From assembly GCA_003508835.1 (NCBI GenBank), contig PUFA01000077.1:6896001-6960000 (forward strand): 64,000 nt of DNA, read 5' to 3'. The notes below the pieces were generated by a model, which had not been told where the DNA came from, ran no database searches, and worked only from the letters and a program-made list of their open reading frames with translations. How positions within the stretch are numbered: position 1 is the first letter of the stretch; each line of letters starts with the position of its first letter. Of the stretch, positions 1 to 9,485 are shown piece after piece. Source of the DNA: Eonycteris spelaea. Lineage: Eukaryota > Chordata > Mammalia > Chiroptera > Pteropodidae. Position numbers and translations under genes: made by a program.

Positions 1-1190
1 TGCCCTGCTACATCACGTAACTCACCGTCCATGGACTCAAGGACTCAGGACGGAGGGAGGCAAAGCATTTCCAGTAAGAGGGGGTGGCAGGGATGCAGGG
101 GGACCCAAGTGAGAGGGTCTAACTAGGTACAGCGACATTCTAGCCAGAGGGAAGACAGGGAGGCGGAGAGGACCCAAGCGGGCTCTCTCCATAGGACACG
201 GAGGAGGTGCCTTTATGCCAGGAGCAGGGGAACGGGCAGGTGGGTGGACAAGGTGACCACAAACAGCCTTCAAGGGCAAGGTCCACAGCTTGGCCACAAA
301 TGGGAGTGGACGAAGACCAGGCAGCCTTCATTCAGGTGGTAAATGACATAAATCCAAACCAGACCTGGCTAACGGGTCCCACACCTGACAGTAACCTGGT
401 CCCTTGGGTAGTGGGGAGAATGAAGTCCTTGTCTTACTTCTGAGGAAGAAGGCACACCTAACCTTCAACTCCTCGAGAGTTTGGGGGCCACCCAACAAAT
501 GTGTGAGCTGGCCGCCCCACCCGCACCTCCGAGGTTGCGCTCTGGGCACACCCCTGGGTGCTTCTCCTCTTCTGCCTCCACTTCCGCCACTTCCCCCACA
601 GCCAGGAGGCCAGGCAGGCCCCCGGCCCAACACGACACAGGACTCAGCCAGGCCCTTCTGGGTTCTGTTTTGCTTTGTTTTGCATTATATAAAACAGAAG
701 CCCAGGATGGCGTCCCACACACGGAGCAGAAGAATAAACTGTGTAACTCAACGGCACGGCTGGTTAACGGTGTCCCCTGAATAATGCAGCAACTGCCTCT
801 CCCAGCCCAGCCCGCTGTGACGGTGCTGCCCGGCGGACAGCTGAGGGAATCAGACACTGCCATCACACAGGGGACATGGGGGGCCTGGAGCCATGGCCGG
901 AGAAGGGCCGTTTCAGAGCGGCCAGAGCTGGAGAAGACTCTTGGGAGGAGGAATCCAGTTCAGCTGGGACTAAAACACAGACCAGCAGGGGCTGGCTACA
1001 GGGAGCCGCATCCCAGCTCGATGGCCTCTGTCCTGCCCAGTTTCCAGACAGAGCCCGGCTCACCAGTAATCAACGAGAACGCAAGTCTTGGGTAGACGAC
1101 TGGACAGGTAAACTGCCAAGCTCCCCTTTTCACCTCGACGAGCATCACTGTCACCAGCACCACCTTTATCATCACCATTTTCTAAGTGGT
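1..1190. other. Intronic segment without recognised feature
   Basis: Mixed-composition sequence. Several short ORFs overlap on both strands, with no splice-bounded or family-like protein. No repeat was recognised up to the MIR-like tail near 1,190. Confidence 0.5.
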
Positions 1191-1212
1191 TGCTAGGTGC
1201 CAGGTACCTATA

Positions 1213-1350
1213 TTAGCGTTTCTCAAACTTTAACTTAAATATCCATCATCTGGGGATCTTGCAAAAACATGGGTGTTGATTCCCTTGGTCTGAGGTGGGG
1301 CCTGGATGTTGCATGTTTAAACGGAGTGATGCTGTGGTCCCCGGACCTGC
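1213..1350. repeat. hAT-Charlie MITE, MER5A-like
   Basis: It starts with a diverged TTTCTCAAACTTT terminal motif, has a central GAGGTGGGGCCTGGATGTTG and ends near GTGGTCCCCGGACC. These are all typical of MER5A. Confidence 0.7.
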
Positions 1351-1459
1351 CTGACTTGTGGACTCTGGGCAGCGTGAGCAGCAAGATGAATGCCTGGCCT
1401 CGGGCCCAGCCTCAGGGCCCAGCCCCAGGGCTCCAGACAGCCACTCGGCAGGCAGGCTG

Positions 1460-2150
1460 GGCCCTGCTTTATATTGAGGTCCTGTAGGAGCCCTGACAGA
1501 GTAGAATGGAGGGTGCAAAAGCTCCCCCAAAACACAACCCCAATTACAACTAACTGCGAATGCTTCGGGGAGGCCATAATATCACCCTAGCAATGGTCAG
1601 GATCCTCATCACGTGAAAAACACACAACAAAGAAATGCCCTTTGTGCAGCAAAAGGTCTGCTATGAACGCCCTGGAAATGCTCACGGCTGCTGTCCTTGG
1701 TGGTGTAATTACGGGTACTTTGATCACATCCTCAGGTTTTCTGTGGACACTGGAAGCAACCTGCTCCTCCCAGGAGATGGGAGAGCTGCTGTTGCCACCA
1801 CCCCTGCCACCAGCGCCCTCCCCAGGTCCGCGGAAACCTCAGAAGGGTGAGCACGTGGAGCACAGCCCACAAGGTCCCTCCCTTCCTTCTTCTGGGTACA
1901 TGTAGCTGAGATTTTAGGGAAATGAAAAGCAAACCTTCAAGAGGAAGTCTCTGACCTAAGCAGGAGCGCCTCTGGACTCCTTGCTTCTTTCAGGGCAAGG
2001 CAGCAATCTGTGGCTTCCAGAAGTGGGTGTGCAGGACGAGGGACAGGGCCCATGCACGCCTGTCACAGCTCCGTCCCCAAAACCACCCCTCCCCACCCCA
2101 GCCCACAAGATGAAGGACTCCCAAGATCCTCAGATGAAAGGCACGTGCAA
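1460..2150. other. Intronic segment, nothing recognised
   Basis: Unique-looking sequence with no repeat consensus that I recognise. The short ORFs (65-87 codons) overlap each other in different frames and carry no domain. Confidence 0.4.
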
Positions 2151-2159
2151 GCCCATCCA

Positions 2160-2425
2160 TCATAAAAACCATCCCTAGGCTTTTATTCTCTGATTGGAGC
2201 TTGCCTAATCCACTAATTATCCCTGTCCATCAAGTGGATGACAGCCTTGGAGATAATCAATGGTTGCTTCCTTGCACGCCCACCCTCACCCACTTGCCCA
2301 AGCTCACCAGCAATAAATATGCCTGTAAAAAGGAAGGGTTAGCCACAAAAGGTGCTCCCTCCATCGATCCTCCCCTCACAAACTGCTCCATTTGTAACTC
2401 TGACACCCTAATTAAGTCAGGGACA
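2160..2425. promoter_or_regulatory. Enhancer-like segment in MTSS1 intron 1
   Basis: This unique segment is rich in homeodomain-type sites: TAATCC and TAATTA in a 14-bp cluster (2,206-2,219), GATAATCAATGG at 2,252, ATCGAT near 2,364 and CTAATTAAG at 2,409. An inverted CCAAT box lies near 2,192. Such clusters are common in conserved developmental enhancers. Conservation itself cannot be judged here. Confidence 0.35.
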
Positions 2426-2607
2426 TCAGGCTTCTTTTTCTTCCTCCTGTATTCTGAGGTCCCAGGCTCAGGATGCCTGTTTTCTGACATATAGGTGGGG
2501 CTCCCCTGGAAAAAAAAAGAACCGAACAGATACGTCAACCGTATCTTCAAAGTAGTATATATTTTTAAAGTTTTCTACCAGAAAACATTCCCTTAGCCTA
2601 CCCTGAA

Positions 2608-2796
2608 CTTTCCAATAGAAGAGCCATTAGCCACGTGGACTTATATCAATTTAAATTAATTACAATTCAATAAAAGGAAACACTCAGTTCCTCACCCAAG
2701 CATTCAATAGCTACATGTGGCTAGTGGCTCCAACACTGGACGGTGCAGATGTAAAACAGTCCCATCATCACAGAAGAGTCTACAGGACAGCGCTGG
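2608..2796. repeat. DNA-transposon MITE, 'TAGCCACATGTGGCTAGTGG' family
   Basis: It begins near TTCCAATAGAAGAGCC, has an AT-rich centre, then ACATGTGGCTAGTGGCT, and ends near GACAGCGCTGG. This is a common pan-mammalian non-autonomous DNA transposon, probably hAT; I do not assign a Repbase name. A second copy is at 8,553-8,755. Confidence 0.65.
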
Positions 2797-3150
2797 CCCT
2801 GATCTGACAAAGTCACGGGGCATCCCTGGGGTTTTTTTATGACTGCAGCTTAGTTCTGGTTCTATATTTTTAACTTTCACAAAATTGGGGTGTGTGACAC
2901 GCCCTACTTTTTTTTTTTTTGAAAACGAAATCCCTGTCCTCTCCTTCTCCATCCCCAGATTCATCTCCCTCCCCGCACCCCCGTTTTTACCTCCATGGCA
3001 TCTCCTTCATCATTTCAGACAGTCGTCTGGGGCCGTCCAGGAGTCCCAGTGTGTCTCATGATTATCATCCAGCACCCACCTCACTTCACACGGTACTTGA
3101 GAGGGCACAAAGGGCTTTCGCAACAGCCCCGGGAGGGCAGCTGGCAGCGG

Positions 3151-3182
3151 GCAGGTAACGCTTCCCACAGGTAACGCTTCCC
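3151..3182 (+). repeat. Short tandem duplication
   Basis: Two adjacent copies of a 15-16 bp unit, CAGGTAACGCTTCCC, separated by one or two bases. Confidence 0.7.
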
Positions 3183-3437
3183 CCTGACCCAGCTCAGCCC
3201 ACCGAGGTCAGGCAACATGCCTGAGGTCAGGGACGGTGTTCCCTCACACCTGAGTCATCCCACACTCTCTCCCTGAGGTAGCCCAGTTCTTTTGAAAACG
3301 AGATTGTTCCATGGGTTCACCTGAAACGTCCTGCTTCTCCACACCCAGACACTTGGGAACTCCATATCAGGCACCCAGTGCAGGGGCTGCCTGGCCTTCC
3401 CCAAGTCACTGCCCTGTTTTTAGTGTCTTCCAGTGGG

Positions 3438-3652
3438 GTCGCGGGGTTAAGAGCACCGCTCCAGAGTCAGACTGTCCAACGTCAGATCACCCACTGGCAG
3501 ACAGACAGAAGCTACTTAGCCTCTAGATGCTGCCCTGTCTTCATCTGTAAGTGATGCCCACAGTACCACCCACCTCAAAGGATAGGAATGAGAGTGTAAG
3601 GGAGATAACACAAGGACTTAGAAGGCTGTACCCAATAAATGCCAGCAAACCT
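3438..3652 (+). repeat. MIR SINE
   Basis: It opens with GGTTAAGAGCACCGCTCCAG, a MIR tRNA-related head, and ends in CCCAATAAATGCCAG. The middle is diverged. Confidence 0.75.
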
Positions 3653-3908
3653 GTTTTAATGAGTCAATGCAACAATGCCAGCCACGCTGACTCAGACATT
3701 AATGAGCACCTACCTCATATGCGCAGGAACCAAATGAGTATAAGCCATATAGAGATAAGGGTACCGACATGTAAGCGCCGATCCCAAGGCCTTCGGAGGG
3801 TACCATGCTCCAAATATAAAAATACGGAAGGTGGGGTTGTGCCAGCTTGGGGGTGGAACACCCATTTCCCAGGTCTTAAAGGATAAAAGGGAATTTTCCT
3901 GGCAGAGA

Positions 3909-4130
3909 GAAAGGAAGGAAGGAAGGAAGGAAGGAAGGAAGGAAGGAAGGAAGGAAGGAAGGAAGGAAGGAAGGAAGGAAGGAAGGAAGGAAGGAGAGAA
4001 GGAAGGAGGGAAGGAAGGAAGGAAAGAAGAAAGGAAGGAAGGAAGGAAAGAAGGAGGGAAGGAAGGAAGGAAGGAAGGAAGGAAGGAAGGAAGGAAGGAA
4101 GGAAGGAAGGAAGGAAGGAAGGAAAGAAGA
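3909..4130 (+). repeat. (GGAA)n microsatellite
   Basis: About 220 bp of almost pure GGAA tetramers on the plus strand, broken by a few GAGA, GGGA and AAGA variants near 3,994, 4,022 and 4,050. It lies 12.5 kb downstream of MTSS1 exon 1 inside intron 1. The long Lys/Arg/Glu/Gly and Pro/Ser/Phe/Leu ORFs over it are repeat artefacts. Confidence 0.97.
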
Positions 4131-4384
4131 TCTGCAAAAGAGAATTAGAAAAGGAAAGGAAGTCTAGAAGGTCTGCCACATTCAGGCCCAGGAATCATTT
4201 TGTCCACCAGGAACACATCCCAGGGAGGGGCAATCTGGGGGGTGGGCAGGGACAGCAGAAAGAGCCCTCCTAATCACATGACCGCAGAGGACGTTCTTGG
4301 TGGCTCAGGGTGGCCCCAGAGCCAGCCGCTTCTACCTACTCATGGTACAATCCCAGCACGACCTACCAGACACTGACTGGGGAG

Positions 4385-4475
4385 CATTTGTTAAAACTGC
4401 AGATGCCTGAGCCCCACCCCAGATCCACACGATGGAAATCTCTGGGGCCAGGCCCTGGGGGACACTTGAGCTCTG
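4385..4475. repeat. MER5A-like hAT fragment
   Basis: TTGTTAAAACTGCAGATGCC followed by GAGCCCCACCCCAGATCC matches the inner part of MER5A. The termini are missing. Confidence 0.6.
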
Positions 4476-4619
4476 CTCACTAAAATCACATACAGCAAGA
4501 TTCGAGAATCCCTGGCACCAGATAAGATGCCGTGTCCCTCTGAGGCCCTGGAAGCTGTGGCCTCAGGAACTTCTCATCTCTCAAGTCCCCTCAGAAGCAA
4601 CCGTGGTGATGAGCAATCC

Positions 4620-5111
4620 CACGTGGGCGTGTGAACTCTCTGAAAGGCACCTGGCAATGGCTTCCGAAAGCCTTGAAAAGTATATACCTCTGACCCAGGA
4701 TAAATCCCCCACGGGAAATGCGACTATAGAAGTCAACAGATGGCAATGACTCCAGAAATAGCACTCACTGTTATCGCCCTTTTGGGTGACGCCCACCCGG
4801 GTGTCATTTCCAGCAGCCCGGGGTGGGATCTGAGGGTCCTGGAGGAGGCCTTGCTTAGTGGAAGGTAGCTGAGCACACCAACTGTGCCCAGTGCAGAAGG
4901 CCACGGCTCCCCGGGCGGGGATGCGACAGGTTGATCACACTGCCTCTGCTCTGGGAGAGTTTACAATTTGAAAGTGAGAAGGAATGTTCACTTAGGAGAG
5001 CAAAACCCTCATATAATATAAACCAATGTCTAGCGACAAGGATGTGTTCATCACGGGGCTGCTTACGATGTGTGGAAACCTGGGCACGGCCTAAACACGA
5101 ACCAGCAAGGG
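4620..5111 (+). repeat. Old L1 (L1M/HAL1-like) 3' region, left part
   Basis: Short blocks match the L1 ORF2-3'UTR junction: GACCCAGGATAAATCCCCC near 4,690 and a diverged form of the usual 'ATGTTCATCACAGCATTATT' stretch near 5,045-5,100. The copy continues after an L2 insertion at 5,446. Confidence 0.55.
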
Positions 5112-5447
5112 CCCGGCTCCCACCTCGGGGCCTTTGCACATGCTCTTCCCGTGCCCGGGACATGCTTCCTCTGATAGCCATATACTTCATAAGCCATTGT
5201 TCAAATGTCACCTCTTCTGTGAGGCCCTCCCGAGAAAAACAACACTGTCCCTGCTTTATTCTTCCCCACTGCACATAATCCTTCTAATCTATAAGAGAAC
5301 TGACTAATTTAGTGAGTCTGACCCCAGCCCACCAAAATATAAATTCCAGGAGGGCAGAATTTGTGTCCATTTTATTTACTCTTGTATCCCCAACACTTAA
5401 CGGAGAGCCTGGCGCAGAGTAGGCCCTCAAATATGAATGAATTAAGT
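5112..5447 (+). repeat. L2 LINE 3' end
   Basis: It starts with CTCGGGGCCTTTGCACATGC, passes CAAATGTCACCTCTTCTGTG and GGGCAGAATTTGTGTCC, and ends TAGGCCCTCAAATATGAATG. This is a good full-order match to the L2 3' end. It interrupts an L1 copy. Confidence 0.85.
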
Positions 5448-5640
5448 ACAGACATACAAAACAGTAGAACACCACGCGGCCATTAAAACTGACACAGCCT
5501 ATTATTACATGTATGGAAAGGCCGTGTAGTGAAAAGCTAAGTGAAAAAAGAAATCTCTGGCACAGCAGAGGCCACGTGAACCTTCGTCTGAAATGTGTGT
5601 ACAAAACCCACTTTGTGACCAAGTGGTTAAGGGTGACTTA
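5448..5640 (+). repeat. Old L1 (L1M/HAL1-like) 3' region, right part
   Basis: CACGCGGCCATTAAAACTGA followed by TGGAAAGGCCGTGTAGTG and AGTGAAAAAAG resembles the conserved L1M stretch around 'GCAGCCATTAAAAATGATG'. It continues the L1 that stops at 5,111. Confidence 0.6.
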
Positions 5641-5744
5641 TTTTTTTTTTACCTAACCGAGGTTTCTTAGTTTGTCTTCCATTAACTTTATATTACTTGC
5701 ATAATCTTTGAGAAGTAATCCCTCATGAAATGCTCTCAAAACAT

Positions 5745-5830
5745 CTGCTAATTTATTTTTAGGCAAAAGCTTCCTCCTTAGTGGCTTAATTAGGGTGTCC
5801 CTAATTAGGGCCAGCACGACATCAAAGAGG
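5745..5830. promoter_or_regulatory. Palindromic TAATTA cluster
   Basis: A perfect inverted repeat, TAATTAGGG / TGT / CCCTAATTA, lies at 5,787-5,807 and extends into the 12-bp palindrome CCCTAATTAGGG. Each arm holds a TAATTA homeodomain core, so paired homeodomain binding is plausible. Unique sequence, intronic. Confidence 0.4.
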
Positions 5831-5984
5831 CCAGCTTCCAGGGGACCCTGAGATTGCAGGACATCTCACCCCCCACGACCCCCCCCCAACCGAGCACTCC
5901 ACCTCCAGAAGCTCAGATGCCAAAGGCTTGGCCATCAGCGAGCTACTCCTGGCTCCGCTCCCCGCTACTTGCTTCCTATTGGGG

Positions 5985-6065
5985 TGCCTCATCCAATTAT
6001 TCAGGCCTAGATCACATCCTGCTGGAGAGCTGCCTTTGAAGGTTCGGTAAACAATCACTTCAAAA
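5985..6065. promoter_or_regulatory. FOX/TCF/SOX-like motif cluster
   Basis: Within 80 bp are CCAATTA, CCTTTGAAG (TCF/LEF-like), GGTAAACAATC (forkhead-like) and AAACAAAG (SOX/TCF-like). There is no repeat match. It is an enhancer candidate by motif content only. Confidence 0.3.
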
Positions 6066-6624
6066 CAAAGAGTGAGCGCCCATTAAACCAAACTCAAAGA
6101 CTTCCGTAACAGGCTGCGGCTCAAGCAAGACTGAGGTCTGTCTCCCTAGGAACTAATCTCAAAGCTGGTCCAGCCTCCTACGGCAAATATCGCCCTTCCT
6201 GTTTGCACTCAGTCATGTGGGTGTACAACCGTCACTGGGGTGACCCTGATGGAGGGGGCTTCTCTAGCAAAACAAACATGTGCCATGTGGTTGTCACCCT
6301 GGACAACCATGTCAGATCTTTGGGTGTCACACCCGCCTACCCCCCACATACTTCCCTCTGCTGACAAGTCAGAGGCAACCACAGGGTGAGTCAACTGCCC
6401 AACAACCTCATGTCGTCGGCTGGTTAAACTCCTCTTCAAACAGAGGGAGGCCCCTGGAGCTTCTTGAAGCATCTCAGAGAAGAGCCTAGATCTTTATGCT
6501 TGATCTGGTTCATCCTGAGTCCTAAAGGTATAAACAGACTAGTCATCAAAGAGATCAATGAAAGATACCCATTACAGAATCTAAAAAGGAATCCCAGAAT
6601 GCCATGCTGTGAGAGGGAGCCCGG

Positions 6625-6865
6625 CATGGTGGAGAAGGGCTGAGGCCCTGGACCAAGACTACCCAGGTTCAAATCCCAGCTGCACCTCTCACTCCTTGTA
6701 CAATGCAGGCAGATGGCTTGACCTCTCTGCACCTGGTTCCTCAGCTGTGAAATGGGAATTCCAGCAGGAACTACCTCACCGGGTATTGTGACGATTAAGG
6801 GTTTGTCTTTGTAAAGCACTGGAATAGTGCTTGGTGGTACCGTATAAATGCTTGTGAAATAAGTA
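6625..6865 (+). repeat. MIR SINE, nearly full length
   Basis: Reads GACTACCCAGGTTCAAATCC, then CTCAGCTGTGAAATGGGAAT and GGGTATTGTGACGATTAAGG, in MIR order. The tRNA-like box B is part of the SINE and not a tRNA gene. Confidence 0.85.
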
Positions 6866-6989
6866 TGCTTTTGGTATCATCTGTACCAAAAGCCCCTGTC
6901 TCTGTCCTCTCACTCCAAATATGAATCGAAGGCCCCCCAGGGACCCAGGGACCTCCACAACCCTTACGCTGACACCTTGACACCGACCA

Positions 6990-7135
6990 CATTGATTTCT
7001 AACTCCTTGTCTGTTCCTCTTCTAAACAACTGTAAGGCAAGGTCTGTGCCTGTCTTGTTTAGACGTGCATCTCCCACCCAGCGGTGCCTGCCACAGAGCA
7101 GCCACAACCATCATGTCTGCTGAATACTGTTTCTC
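6990..7135 (+). repeat. L2 LINE 3' end
   Basis: The pattern CTGTAAGGCAAGGTCTGTGC, then CATCTCCCACCCAGCGGTGC and CACAGAGCAG matches the last part of L2. Confidence 0.65.
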
Positions 7136-7244
7136 TCAAGTTAGTTATACTCTTCAAGTGGAAAAGATAGAGGTTTCTCGTACTTTCTGAGACATCCGCA
7201 TGCCGTCATTGGCAGGAAATTACCAGGTAGCTCAGACTGATACA

Positions 7245-7435
7245 CCGAGCATTTTATTTACCATTTATTTCATGCTAGCCCTTTACATAGACTTTCTCAT
7301 TTATCCTTCTATAACGTTAAGAAGGAAGTTATTATCTCCCCCTCCCCATTCTTACAGACAGGAAAATCAAGGGTCGGGGGTCTGAGTAACTTGCCCAGTC
7401 ACAGGGCTAGGAGGTGGCTTCAAAGGCCAAGGGCA
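7245..7435 (-). repeat. MIR SINE
   Basis: Antisense MIR pattern: CCCTTTACATAGACTTTCTC, TTACAGACAGGAAAATCAAG and GTAACTTGCCCAGTCACAGG. Confidence 0.8.
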
Positions 7436-7479
7436 ACCGCTAAAGGTAAAATGCAATGAAAACGCTACGTAGGGTCAAC

Positions 7480-7705
7480 ACAGAATGTGACAAGTGCTGA
7501 GGGGTATCTGGCTTGGCAGAAAGATGGACCAAATCAGGCAACCTCTGGTGGTACCTTGAAGGATGAGAAAGATTTCATTAGGCCACAATGGCAGCGAGAA
7601 TCCTCTATGTGGGACAAACAGCGGGAATGCAGAACACGGGATGTGATCAGAGGAGCCGGGGAATCCAGGTTGGGGAGCACTGCGCACAGAGCAGGCCACT
7701 CGGCT
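7480..7705 (+). repeat. Copy of an ancient mammalian repeat (family A)
   Basis: The CTTGAAGGATGAGAAAGATT region followed by GCGGGAATGCAGAACACGGG fits a widespread old mammalian repeat, seen more fully at 61,083-62,245. Family name not assigned. Confidence 0.4.
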
Positions 7706-8274
7706 AGCGCCAAATCATAGCAAGAACCCCAATACAGCCAAGGCCAGAGAAGGGGCAGAAGCTCCAGAGGAAGCTGTGGCTGCAGGGCAGGCTGCAGGCA
7801 AATGAGGCCACTTATTCAGGTGGTCACACCAGAAAAAGAAGGGAGATTCAAATAATGTGGACAGGAAAACCTGGCCACTCCTCCCTCTCCCCTTACCCTG
7901 GTGTAAACATCTACAAAAGACTTTTTTTAAGCATTAAATGCCCTGAGGACCTCAGCCAGGCATCCAGTCCTCCCCTCACCTTACACACTGACTGCGGGTT
8001 TGCAAACAGAGAAATGCAAATGGGAGGCCTGGCAGAGCCAGATGAGGTTATAATGAACTCAACAGTGACTTACTTAGCAATAAAAAAATAAAAAATTAAA
8101 AAAAAAACTCAACTTCTCCATTTCTTGCAATTTCACTGCAAGTTCTAAATCCATCTGGGTGAGGCAGGAGGGCACTATTTGCCCTAAGAAGTGGCAGCGA
8201 TAATTACCGCACTGATTCAAAGACTTTGGCAGTCTTCATGGCCAAATCTGTAAGACAGAATGATACTGGCAGCT

Positions 8275-8450
8275 AACGTCTGACTGCCTGCAGGCCGGCC
8301 ACTGTACGAAACCCCTTCGCGAGCATTTCAGAACTCTCACAGCCCTGTAAGGGCGGCACTTTATTAGACCCATTTTACAGAAGAGGCAAATGAGGCTCAG
8401 AGAGGCAAGTAACGTGCCCACAGGGTTTAAAACCAGGCCTCTTCGACCCC
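8275..8450 (-). repeat. MIR SINE
   Basis: Reads CCATTTTACAGAAGAGGCAA, GAGGCTCAGAGAGGCAAGTA and ACGTGCCCACAGGG, which is MIR in reverse orientation. Confidence 0.85.
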
Positions 8451-8552
8451 AAGGGGAGCAGGAGCTCTAGAATTTCCACGGGAGCAGGGCTCAGGGGTGG
8501 CGAGGTGGCCGGAAGTAGCAAAGAAGCACATTGTCACTTGGACGGTACGTTA

Positions 8553-8755
8553 TCAGTCTGCGCTGTCCAAAATGGCAGCCTCTCGCTACACACGGCCGTG
8601 CAAATCTAAACCGAGTAAAAGGGAATCAATTTTAAAAACCAGTTCCTTGGTCACACCAGTCAACTTCAAGCACTCAGCAGTCACATGTGGCTAGTGGCCC
8701 CCATAGTTGGTAATTTCTGTCACTGAAGAATATCATATTAGACAGAACTACTATA
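8553..8755. repeat. DNA-transposon MITE, second copy of the 2.6-kb family
   Basis: It starts CTGCGCTGTCCAAAATGGCA, holds TCACATGTGGCTAGTGGCCC and ends near TTAGACAGAACTA. Same family as 2,608-2,796, more diverged. Confidence 0.6.
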
Positions 8756-8849
8756 CAGATCCATTAAAACTAGCCACCGGTTCTAAAGATGCTTTTCCTG
8801 TCGTTATTTTTATATTTCCATTTACTTACTTTAACATCATTTCACTATA

Positions 8850-8884
8850 CTTTTTTTTTTTTTAATTGTGGTAAAATACACATA
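8850..8884 (-). repeat. L1 3' tail, proximal piece
   Basis: A run of 13 T then AATTGTGGTAAAATACACAT is the poly(A)-proximal end of an old L1 in minus orientation. The rest of this tail resumes at about 9,212. Confidence 0.75.
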
Positions 8885-9211
8885 CCCTGGACCGCCAGAA
8901 ATGTGACCGAGCGAGCAGGCTATGGCACAAATGAAGCCTGAAACATCGCTGGGGGCAAAAATGATGAACCGAAGCTGTCCTACTTCAGGCCTGTCGTGAG
9001 CAGGCAGGGCTCTCTGGAAGAGACAAGAATGCTGAGAAAATAGAAGGCAGCGGGGAAAGAGGAAGGCCAAGTATGAGGCGGACCGACTGTAAAAGCAGCC
9101 ACAGACATGTGTCCATAGGAGCTGAGCAAGGCGATGAGAACAGGAAATCGTGGACATCACTCATTCATAAAGTCGCCAGGAGTGGAGCCACCTCAGTGGC
9201 ACGTAACACAC
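8885..9211 (+). mobile_element. RTE-clade LINE remnant (ORF2 C-terminus and 3' end)
   Basis: This 327-bp block splits an old L1 tail and is flanked by an imperfect duplication (ACACATA at 8,878 and ACACGTA at 9,212). The plus strand at 9,037-9,087 reads KIEGSGERGRPSMRRTD, matching the conserved C-terminal region of RTE/BovB-type ORF2 proteins (usual form EGxRxRGRxxMRWxD). Upstream (about 8,960-9,035) a diverged KLSYF-type stretch is seen. Downstream, TTCATAAAGTCGCCAGGAGT then GTGGCACGTAACACACACAC matches the usual RTE end with a short CA-rich tail. Stops and frameshifts make it dead. It is 5'-truncated. The clade is secure from the motif; the subfamily is not. Confidence 0.8.
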
Positions 9212-9305
9212 ACACGTAACATAAAATTTACCACCTTGACCATTTTTAAGTGTATGGTTCAGTGGCATTACTCATACTCACATTATTATAAAACCATCTA
9301 AAGAT
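9212..9305 (-). repeat. L1 3' tail, distal piece
   Basis: ACATAAAATTTACCACCTTG followed by TTTTTAAGTGTATGGTTCAG is the next part of the L1 interrupted at 8,884. Same minus orientation. Confidence 0.8.
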
Positions 9306-9364
9306 GCTTTTACTCAGATTTAGGTACGGCTGGGAAAACAATTTCGGGGGGCTGAAATTGTGTA

Positions 9365-9485
9365 CAGTCAAACCTGGCTGCATGTTATCACCTAGGGATG
9401 CTTTTATAAACCCAATGCCCAAGATACAGCTCAGAACCTCTGGGGAACAGAGTCCAGGCATCAATGTCATGGCTCCCGGGAACCC
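9365..9485. repeat. hAT-Charlie MITE fragment (MER5/MER112-like)
   Basis: CCTGGCTGCATGTTATCACC and GATGCTTTTATAAACCCAAT match the 5' half of this group of short hAT elements. Confidence 0.6.

Noticed and set aside
3715..4179. 154-codon Pro/Ser/Phe/Leu-rich and 105-codon Lys/Glu/Gly/Arg-rich ORFs
   Set aside because: Translations of the GGAA microsatellite, not genes.
6625..6700. Possible tRNA gene (GGTTCAAATCCC)
   Set aside because: Also a MIR head.
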